64,000 nucleotides of DNA from Rhynchonema sp. JSB1_4 (Eukaryota > Nematoda > Chromadorea > Monhysterida > Xyalidae). The notes under the pieces were generated by a model. It worked only from the letters and a program-made list of their open reading frames with translations. It had not been told where the DNA came from and searched no databases. How positions within the stretch are numbered: the stretch's first letter is position 1; each line of letters starts with the position of its first letter. The DNA lies in assembly GCA_030248065.1 (NCBI GenBank), contig JASAMV010008343.1, positions 23,498-87,497 on the forward strand, read 5' to 3'. Both the position numbers and the translations under genes were made by a program. Shown piece by piece: positions 23,881-34,900 of the stretch.

Positions 23881-24271
23881 GATTAGTGGTATGCAGACGT
23901 CGCAATTGGGCCGTGTTTCGCCGGCCCGGGCCGGCCCGAGCGCCCAAATCTCGGGCCCGGTCCGGCCCCGCCCGACCGGTATCCGCAAATCTCCGGCCCG
24001 GCCCGGCCCGGCGTGAATTTTTGGCTCAGATTTTAACCCTATGTTTGTCATAATTTTTGCGATTTTTTTAACCTATTTTTTTGGTTGAAAACTGGTGTTG
24101 GAGGGGGTGGGGGCTGGAGGTCCCCCCTACGTAAAACGGGCATTTTTTCGCGTTTGCGCGTGAAGAGCGCAATTTTCTTCAGGTTCAAAAACACCTATTT
24201 TTCGCTCCCAAAACCATTGCTGGAGATAGATACTGTTTCGTCGCTCGTGCAATCGCTTGCATGGCACGAAC

Positions 24272-24482
24272 CAGTGTAGTTCCTTGGGGAGGGGGGTCAC
24301 CCTCTCGAGTGCGCTATGTTCGCCTCACGTGGTACACTATCGTCGTATGTCCCCCTCCGGGTACACTATCTCTCCCAATTTTTGCTTAAAATAGGCATTT
24401 TTAAGCCTAAAATGGGCATTTTTTAGGTCCAAAAATGTGTGATTTTTGGGTCAATGTTTTCAAAGGTTGCCAAAAAAGGCTT
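24272..24482. mobile_element. hAT-type MITE, CAGTGTAGTTCC family, 5' part
   Basis: Left tip CAGTGTAGTTCCTTGG and the first half of the family core are present (GTACACTATCTCTCCC, AAAATGGGCATTTTTTAGG). It stops where the next element begins at 24491; the right half is not found downstream. Confidence 0.6.
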
Positions 24483-24490
24483 GATTCGAT

Positions 24491-24994
24491 TAGGGTTAGA
24501 GGTGGGGGGGGGCCTACCCGACACCCGACAGCCGACACCCGACCTGTGGAAGTACCCGACACCCGACACCCGACATCTCAGAAAAAAAGCCGACACCCGA
24601 CACCGGACAGTTGCAAAAAAACTGACACCCGACATCTAGGTTTTGAAAAAAACCGACAGCGGACACATGTTTTTGGACCAAAAACAGCCAAATTTTTGCT
24701 CATTTGCATCATCTGCAATTTTTTTGGCTCAAGTTACTGAATTCAGGTATTTTCACACGAAATAAACAGCAAAATGTCAGATTCTGCGTCTTCGGAAACA
24801 TTTGGTTCGAAGAAAATTTTCTCTCAAAATTGTTTTCTCAAGCAATACTGATGTTTTGAACCGTAAGTGTCGGGTGTCGGCTGTCAGGTCCGAAAAAACC
24901 CGACATCTGGGCGTACGCGACACCCGAGACGCGACACCTACACTTTTTCGCACCCGACACCCGACAGCCCACACCCGACATCTCTCTAACCCTA
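24491..24994. mobile_element. hAT-type MITE, TAGGGTTAGAG family, 504 bp
   Basis: Ends TAGGGTTAGAGG and CTCTCTAACCCTA; flanks GATTCGAT and GACTCGAT agree at seven of eight positions. Both arms are filled with variants of CCGACACCCGACATCT. TAGGG-type ends with 8-bp duplications fit hAT elements. Confidence 0.8.
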
Positions 24995-25400
24995 GACTCG
25001 ATTCAGATAGTTATCGATTAGAAGGGAGTGTACTACTAATGTTTGCAGTTTCAGCGACAATAAATAACTCGTCTTTGAAAGTGGACCAATCAATCAGAAT
25101 TTCCAGCCCAAGTGACTTTTCGGATTGCAGTATTAACGTGTCGATTGACTCGAATCTGCAACTAACAGCTTTGCAAGTAAGCTTTCAGGTGGAGTTGCAT
25201 TTGTATAGAACTGGAGGAGGCGATAGCGGGCAGTGAGACGAAAGCCAGTGAAATGACAGGAAATGTAGATCTGCTCTTTGATATTGAACGCTCATGCAGG
25301 CAATTTTGTGGAAGGGATAGTATTGCGTGACAAATTTCTAAAGGCAAGTTGAAACAAGAAAACAGATAGAGTGCTTGTGCTCACCGGCAGTCGTTAAACG

Positions 25401-25779
25401 CAGTATAGTTCCTAGGGGGAGGGTCGTTCGCCCTCGGCTACATCTGTTCCCGCTCCATGCTAGGCCTGCCCCACTATTCCCCCTCGGGTACCTGTGGTCC
25501 CCGCAATTTTAACCTAAAATAGGGCAATTTTGATCTAAAATACGTATTTTTAAGCATAAAACGACTGATTTTTACGTAAATGTAGTCGAAGATTGTTACA
25601 ATACTCTTCTTATTGAGATTCGCGCGAAAATGAGCGAAATTTTCGAGCTCAAAAAATCACTTTTCTGAAAATTTGGATCCTTCTCCGCCCTTCGCGGTCG
25701 TTCCCGCCCCCCCCCCCGTTCCCCTTCCGAAAGAAAGGGGCTTACCGGCTGTTTCCCGTGCGGACCAGGAACTACACTC
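25401..25779. mobile_element. hAT-type MITE, CAGTGTAGTTCC family, 379 bp
   Basis: Ends CAGTATAGTTCCTAGG and CCAGGAACTACACTC; flanks GTTAAACG and GTTAAAGG agree at seven of eight. The core is as in the other copies. It lies about 200 bp upstream of the gene starting at 25993. Confidence 0.8.
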
Positions 25780-25992
25780 GTTAAAGGTGAACGAGTTGTT
25801 GACGAACGCATGGTGTGAATTGATAATGATAGTAAGTATAACACCAGGGAGAATGTGGATGTGCATTTAGCTCCCTGTCGGACGCAGTAAGAGAACACTG
25901 ATCTTGTTCGTTTTGAAAAATGCCGGATTTTGCCGTGACCAGTGCTGGTCGAACTGGGGTGATTTCTCTGAAGTTCTGTGTGTTTTCTGCAG

Positions 25993-28900
25993 ATGTCACT
26001 TCCAAAATCAACAGCTGCCAAGGAAACTGTGGCGTATCCGGATGCCGAAGAAGATTTGGGTGCCATTGAGAGTGCAGGTTACTTCTGTGTGCGTTACTGT
26101 TCTCATTACGGTTACAACTGCCAGAGTTTCGGTGCAAGAGTGACAACAAGACGGGGTTACAGATCAAATTCTCGGAATGAACAACCAGTATTGGTCGTGC
26201 GGCGACACAGACCGAAAAAACGGAGAGGGGGGGAGGGGGGGGGGAGAATTTTCCCTGTGTTCTCCTGCAGTACACGTCTTCCCGATTGAACGTTTCGGAT
26301 GCTCGAGTAGGTATCATACGCGATTTTCACGGCTATACACTAGGTATCCCAGTGGCCTTCGCCATAAAAGTACAAATTTTTTACCAAAATGGGCAGCTTG
26401 TAAAATGCATTTGAGTTCAAACCGAAACTTTCGGAGCCGTTATATTTTTACGCAATTTCGCACTAAGAGTTCAAACCGAAACTTTCGGGGGCGTTATATT
26501 TTTACGCAATTCCGCACTAAAAACTTTGACATAAAATGTGATTCGTACTGCCCGCCCCCCCGGCTCTCGCGTAGATAACGCCCCTTATGTCCACGCGCAC
26601 CCTGTGGCTCGCAGCATCAGCTTTAGCGCTTAATTCAACTTGGTTCTGGGAACCAGTATAAATTAATGTTTTCGAAAAAAGATTGTTTGCTGTTCTAGAA
26701 GAGGCTCGTGTCGCGGAGCTCACTTTGGCTGGTCCACGGAACTATCCATATACTCTGCGAGCCACTGACAACATGTGGGCTCTTCGCAGATTCACTGAAG
26801 TGTCAGGTATTTTGGTTGAGCGATGTTTATATATAGAAGATTAAACTAAAGTAATTAGACAGTCTTTCAGCAATTCCACCGTTGTTCCTGGATTTGAGCA
26901 TGTCCGAGAAAATGCGTATGTTGAAGATGTCCCTAATGCACATCATTCATCTGCAATGTCCCTGGGAGTGGGCAAATTTCGAGGGCTTTGTGCAACAGGG
27001 GTTCCCGGGCATCTCTTGTCTTGTTGTGCACGGCGAAGACTACTCGGATCATCGCAAATGCTGTATCGAGGTAAGGAATGTTTTGTTGAGCACTTCATGT
27101 AAATTATCACATTTTTAAACATCTTGAACTAAAACCGTAAAACATGTAGTTGAAACGTTTTGTGGGGCAGATAAGCAAACGTCTTGTGCGAGAGGTGCAA
27201 CGATGCCAAAAGTTTTGCAAAGGAAGAGAAAGGGAAAGAACCAGGCGACTTTGTTGGCGTGAAAACATCGTAAAGTCTAGATTTATTCAATTCAGATTCT
27301 GCTGAGCAATAGCGTACCACCAACATCGAACGTCAAATGCGCTCGAATCAACCTGGTGTTCATGGAGTCGACCTTCGGCACTGGTTGTTTCCTGATCGGT
27401 AGTCTGATTCCGACAGTGATGGAGGTATGTAGGCAGTGGACCCAGCATACTTGTTAACGTTGGTTGTTGGAAGCGTTGCAGTGTTCATGTTGTAGCATTC
27501 ATGTATAACGAAAAGCTATAATAACATCATTTGGCGTATCTTAATTAGCAAATGTACATCTATGCGCCAAAGGTGATTTTGCGAAGAAAAATTTTTCACC
27601 CTTGAAAAAAGAATCACAAAAATAACGGCCAAAGAGGCCATTTTTGACATTTTAGAACGTTTTGTTCATTCGACAATTCAAAAAAAAATTTTTCTTTAAA
27701 AATTTTTCAAAAAGGTTTGGAGGTTTTACAACATTGTTCGCCCAAGAATTTAAAAAAAAACAACAGAAAACGTTTTTTTAAGAAAAAGTTTAAAAAAAAT
27801 TTTTTGTCCGACGCTGCTAACTTCAATTGAGCGCAACAGAACAAACCTCAGCGATCGTTTAACGTGACGGTGCTAGAGGACTACACAATAAAAAAGATGT
27901 TTTTGTCAAACAAGATCAGAAGATTGGGTAGGGAAATGTTCGCAGAGAGAATAAAATTTGCTTTATGATGCTGAAACATGCAGGTGCAATTTGTCAATGC
28001 TCATGTTGTGCCACACTGTTGGATGGAGCCACTCTTACGCAAAGGTCGAATGATCACGCTGCATTTGATCACCGATTATTCTGCGTTTGACGAGGCCGAC
28101 TGCGGAAAATTGGAATTATTCCTGGGTGCCGTACGTTCCACTCATGCCGACAACAACATCGGATTGAAGGTTTTTTTTGCACGGTAGAATTTCATTAAGA
28201 TGCTTGCATAACAAAGGATCAAGAGTACAATTAGAGATGACCGACAAGCTGTTCGGCTACATCGCGTGGTAAGCGAAACCGCAAATTTGAGAAAAAACAT
28301 ACTCCACACTCGAAAGTTTCAAAAATCACGAGATCCGACAGGTGCTTTTTGAACAAAAAACACGAGACCCGACCAAGGTTTTGCATCAAACACATTTTTT
28401 TGCTCACTTGGATGATCAATGCAATTTTTGCTGAATCTAATAAATTGGACTATTTCGTGACAAAATAAACAGCAAAATCAAAAAATTAGTCTTCGCAAAA
28501 AGTTGCTCTGGTCGGAAAACTGATGTTTCGAACGATAATTGTGTGATGTCAACTCTCGGGTGTAGCTGGGGTGCCAATGAAAACCGCACGCGTCGCATCT
28601 CAAGGTGGCTTACAAGCGAGACTCAGAGTTCTTTTTTACGAGTGACACTAAACAGTCGACACGTGAGATCTATACAACTCTAGTTCGGATTGACTTCAGC
28701 TGACTGCGTTCGAGAACGACGACGAAAGCAAATTGGATAGCATCGTGACGGCATTGAAAACGCAGCAAATGTGCAGCAAAATTCAAGATCTGGAATTGCG
28801 CCTTCAATCTTTTTCGTCCGTGTCGATCATGGAATTGGTCAGATTTCGTTGTTTTGTTTAGTTATCTGAAGTAGCCTTTAGGTTGAGCACAAGCGTTCAT

Positions 28901-31900
28901 TTATCTCAAGACGTCAGGGACACAACTATCCGAGAAGCTGCAGCCGAACATTCACATTTGGAAATACGTGAGACCCCAGATTTGACAAAAAACCGACACG
29001 GGACACGGACGACACTAGGGTTAGAACTCGGGGGGTACCCGACACGACAACCGACACCCGACATCTGGAAGTACCCCCCACCCGAGACCCGACATCTCAG
29101 AAAAAAAGCCGACACCCGACATCCGACAGTTGCAAAAAAACCCGACACCCGACATCTAGTTTTTGAAAAAAAACTGACACCCGACACCTGTTTTGGACGA
29201 AAAACGCAAATTTTTGCTCATTTGCATCGTGAGTGCAATTTTTTAGCTCAAGTTACTGAATTCAGGTATTTTCACACGAAATAAACACCAAAATGTCACA
29301 TTCTGCGTCTTCGGAAACATTTGGTTCGAAGAAAATTTTCTCTCAAAATTCTTCTCTCAAGCAATACCGATGTTTTGAACCGTAAGTGTCGAGTGTCGGG
29401 TCCGAAAAAACGCGACACTCAACATCTGGGGGTAGTTGACACCCGATACCTACACTTTTTTGGCACCCGACACCCGACAGCTGACACCCGGCATCTCTCT
29501 AACCCCAGATGACACCTGATGTCTACTTTTGCGAAAAAAGCCGACACTGGACACTTATTTTTGAAACAAAAACATAAGTTTTTGCTCTTTCGCGTCAGTA
29601 GTGCAATTTTTGAGGAAGTCTAAATTATAAACACCAAAATGTAAGATTGTGCGTTCTCGCAAACGTTGGCTTTTAGTGAAATTTTCTACCAAAATTCTTT
29701 TGTGGTCAAAAGTAATGTTTTAAACGGTAACTGTCTGGTGTCACGTGCTCGGTATCAAGTACAGTTAGAGGTCGGGCGGCGGGTATCCCACACGCGACAC
29801 CCGACATCTCAAAATAATCGACACGCGAGACCTGACATCTCAGAAAAAAACCGACACTTGACACTCGAGATTTACTTTTTTAAAAAAACAGACACGCGAC
29901 AGCTGTTTTTGGACTAAAAACAGGCAAATTTTTCCTCATTTGCGTCATTTGTGCAATTTTTTGCTTCAAGTTAGTGAATTGAAGCATTTTCACACCAAAT
30001 AAACAGCACAATGTCACATTTTGCGTCTTCGCAAACATTCGGTGGGAAGAAAATTTTCTCTCAAAATTCTTCTCTGAGCAGAACGAATGTTTTGAATGGT
30101 AAGTGTCACGTGCGGCTGTCGGATCCGAAAAAACCAGACACCCGACATTTGCGGTATCCGACACCCGAGACCTACACTTTTTTGCGGCACGACATCTAAC
30201 AGCCGACAATCGACATCTTTGTAACGCTAGTATCAAGTCGCAAACACGTCCGAGCATCAAGACCTGGAGGCACAGGACACCGGACGCCTACGCTTTTTCG
30301 GCGTTGAACTGGACAGGAACACTTTTTTAGCGCCGGACCTCAGAGAACTGATTGTCGACATGTTTGTAATGCAAAATAGTATGCTATGATGAAAGCTAAG
30401 TATGCTTAGAAAGATAAGTGTATCACATTATGTTAATGTTCAATAAAAAATATTCGCTAGTGTTCAGTGAGTTGTATTTTCCAGTTTTCGCAGTGGCTTT
30501 TGTTTTCCCACTTGTGTGATTTGTAATTGTTTCTTGAATTATGTATAAATTTAAACAGCACTTGTGGTCAAACAGTACAAATTACGAGTCTAATTAGAGA
30601 TCACCTGTTCATTGATGCGGATGCGCGATTGTTCACGTTCATTGACAAAATTTGAACGCTTGAAGATGTCACTTTTGCTGCGGAAAGGAAAAAATTTATT
30701 ATTCGCTGTTCACTTGTTGTTAGTAATAATTGCAGGCTCATAACCTGGCGTTGTCATGCCTGACGTTCGTGATCCGAAACGATGGTTTGCGCCGCACAGA
30801 GCCATTCGGATACGCTCAACTGCAGTACATCATCAGTCAGACCGACAAACACGATTCGTTGAACACCCTGTGTGTGAAGGATCACATGTGCCTGCCAGAT
30901 TCGCCCAGGTTATTAATGTGCAGGTTGAACAATAGTCCAGGTAACACAATACGTCTGCAACCAAAGACCACAGGATGTTTTCTTGTTGACAGGATTACAT
31001 TTTTTTAAACTTTGTTGCAGAGAAAGCACATAACATGACTTCAGGTCGTAAGATATGCCGTTGAACGAGAATTTCGTGTCTGTACCGAGTGGTGTCGACG
31101 AGAAATACAAATTATGCCATACCTAGTACAATTTTCGGGAAATTTTCCATGCATACTCGCAAAAATCAAAAGTTTCCCATGCGAGAGGGTTTGCAAAAGC
31201 TCAAAAATTTCGGATACGCCAGCGTGGCGGTTTTGGAAAAAATGAGCCCAAAAATGTTCTAAAATTGGCAAAATTGGTCTGAAAGTGGCTGAAACAGTTT
31301 TCTTGCTGTAGCAAACGGCTTTTTTTTTACATTTTTGGACCAAAAACACCCGCACTCCTCGGGGTGACATAGTCATTTCTTACGGGTAGTGAACAATTCC
31401 CCATGTGCTGTCCAACGACACGACTGTCTAGATAAATTTCGCTTCTTTGCTGGGCAACAAAATGATACTTGAAACCTACACCGGGGCAACACGACATCGG
31501 GTGTGGAATCGAAAGCCGGTTCAACACGTGTGCGATGAGACACGACGTGTGGGACTTGCCAAGCAATTGGTAGTTTTTTTGCAGCAGCAATTTCGCCGAC
31601 ATAGTCTGTGGAATGCAAACATCACGACTGACTGGCCTCACTTCTCTGGTGTTGCACAAGTATCTGTCGCGAGACTACAGTTCGAAGGCCCTTAAGATTT
31701 TTGATTTCGTCTCCGACATGCTACAAAGGTGAGGACACAATTTTTTACTTCCATTAAAGCGATAGAAGTAGCACAACATATTGTTTCAAAACACTAACGT
31801 GACATGGTGAAATTTGAAACTTCCCATATGAGCCACAAGTTGGGATTGCAGAACTAATGTGCTTAAACTATGTAGGAAAGGGCAATAAGGGGCGCGTTGC

Positions 31901-34900
31901 CACCTGATTAGTATTTTTACTATCAAGTCGATATCTCCTGAAAGTGGTAAGCTCCAATGCTGGATAACTTGTGAAATTAAAAAATATTGATTTTAGCGTA
32001 AAACTGAACATTTTATGTATCAAAACTGAAATTTCCCGCAGCATGTAAAAAACATGTTAGTCCGTATTTTGCAGTGGTTTTGCGAATTTTGGACCCAAAC
32101 TTGCCATGAAGTTGGTCCCGGGAGCGGCAGGTAAAAAATTAATCACAGTGCTGGCTCCCCCTCGCTTCTGTCCGTGCCTTCCGTCACGCCAAAAAATCCG
32201 AGCGGGAAATTAATTAGGTAAACTTCTAGCCTGCAACGGCTGAAGCTAGCAAAATTTAGTGTTTGCATTAAGTCAATGAGTCGTACAGCGCACTGAAAAT
32301 TTATTAAAATATGATTGAAAAGTCTATCAACTTAGTTGACGTCTAGTTCATTTTGGACCATGTCAACTTCACTGATAATATGTCTGGCGACTTCATCAAT
32401 GTCCCGTTCTGTTGAGATGTACCGAACCCGATGTCCCTTCTCCTCCAGCGAACCGTAAAAGGTGGTCTGAGCACGTGTCAAAGCCAAGTTGTATTCATGA
32501 TCCACCTGACCGATCTCAGCAGCTCTTCCTCTAGAAGTGACTCGCTCTGTGAGTATGCGTGGATCAGCCGTCAGATAGCAGTGGAGATGAATGGGTGGGA
32601 CTGATGTTTCGGATAGCTGCAGATAGAATCGAAGCAGCTCAATTTCATGAGACGGAAGGAGTGTTTCCAACATCGATATGAACGGTGCAGCAGAACACGG
32701 AGCTCGTTCCATCAACACGACTGCCTGGAGAGATACAGGGAGGTGTAATAAAAATTGGTGTTTATTCACACTGAAAAATAAGTGTATCTGTCAGACAAGA
32801 CTATGGTTTTTAAATTTGGCTGTCTACTGTGAGAGCGCCAGCAACTGCGCGCACTGAACGCGCAGCAATCGAGTTCATTGCAATGGGGAAGATTCACACC
32901 GACCTCAGTCCTCTCGTTCATGCTGCGGCATAGCAGAGTTTGTGTTCGAATTGCAGTAAGTTGCATTTCCAGTCCATACCTAGATCAGAATTAAGATTAT
33001 TCGTATTCATCGAAATGTAGAGAACCTAAGAGTTAGCACAGCTCGGAAAATATAAATGAAAGTTGGCAATAAATAATAATCCGTCTCGACTGCAGAGAGA
33101 ACAGATAACGAATTTTGAGCACACCTCAGCTCATTCAAATTAAAATTTTGATTTGTTTGACATCTTGTGTGCACTTTGATCAAAAATCTTTCGTTGTAGT
33201 TTTTTGGCACGACCGGAATTTGCTCCATTTTGAGTACGGTGAATTTTTGTGAAAAACCGAACATCGGACAGTTTGAAAAAAACGGGACACCCGACATGTG
33301 GTTTTTGCAAAAAGTCTGACACCCGACACCTGTCTTTTGACCAAAAAGAAGCAAGTTTTTCCTCCTTCACACTATTAGTGCAATTTTTTGCGTCAAGTGA
33401 CTGAATTCAAGTATTTTCACAGAAAATAAACGCGATACTGACACGTTCTGGGTTTTCGGAAACATTTGGGTGGAAGAAAATTTTCTCTCAAAATCGTTTT
33501 CTGACAAAACTGATGTTTTGAGGTGTAACTGTCACGTGTCGCCTCTGGGGTGTGGCGTGCCAAAAACGTGCACATGTAAGGGTACCGCATGGCCGACACG
33601 GCACAGCTGCACTTTTTTGGGACCCGACACTTGGTACGCCACACCCGACATCTCTCTAATGCTATATACGATGGAATAATCTTGTGACCCGGGTATTTTA
33701 GACAAACGTTGCGCTCCTAAGCCGCACTGTAGGTTCTTTTGCATGGCATATATATGCTCCAAACACTAATAATCTTGATACATTTTCCTATCCTCACCGT
33801 TGCCTATTTGCGTAATATCGATCCAGAATTCCGGACTTTTGCCATTCTTTCACCGGTTCCTCAATCACCGCCCATTTGGGTCGAAGTCGAGTGAGAGCGA
33901 TCAACGTTGTTGATTTTCCTATAAAGCGTAAAACGTCGTGTTGAGGCTTCAGAAAGGAATATTTTAAAACAAGTTTTTTTTAAATATTTTTTAAATTTTT
34001 AGTAGTAGCATCGACGGGTATTTACCTGCTCCGATTGCTCCGTCAATGTTTACTCGAATTGTCTGGGGTTTGTGCAGAGACATTTTGAGTCAGTCGACAG
34101 TACAAGCCTGAACGAGTGTTGTCTTCATAAGTTCAGCGCACATCTGCTTACGATACACGCTAAAAACATGAAATCTTAGTATGTGCAGTAGAATGAAATA
34201 CACGTAGTTGGGAGTTCTGTGGAAAGCTTCACATTTCCTATGGTTTTGTAAGAGCATGTGTGGACCCTTTCGAAGGATTCTATCAAGTTGTGTCTTGCTA
34301 AACTCGAAACGACAACATTCTATATGTGCGTGAACAATCGACAACTTCAGACCTTGCATGAACTTGATCTAATTCAGAAAAGTTGAATTGGAATGTTCAA
34401 GCTGTCAGAAGTGAAGCAGCCAAATGTCGAGATTGCGATAATGCCTGTGTGCGCTATCTAACCTTTAGAATAAACGCAAAAGTATTTTTAGTGATGAAAA
34501 CACCAACATCACTATCATTCCCAACGCATCCGTTTGGGACTTACATTGAAAATTATAGGCGATCCAAGCATTCCACCGGCGCCATACAGGCGAGAGACGT
34601 ATTATCAGGGCGTGAACAGGCCTGATTGCAGATAACTTCAGCATGCGTGGCCAGGGTTGGGCAAAAAACGTTTTTTTTTTAATTATTTTTTTTAAACGTT
34701 TTTTTAAAACGTTTTTTTTTAAACGCCCAGATAACCAAAATATGCCCCCCAAAAAGTTGGAAAACGTTCATGTTGGAAAGAAAACGCGGTTAAATGAAGT
34801 AATTCTATGTGTTCTGAGGCAAAATAAACGGGTTTCAATCCTTTTCTAGCGAGTTGTTAAGATCCCATATCACACCCGCATCATGGGACCAACTTTGGCA

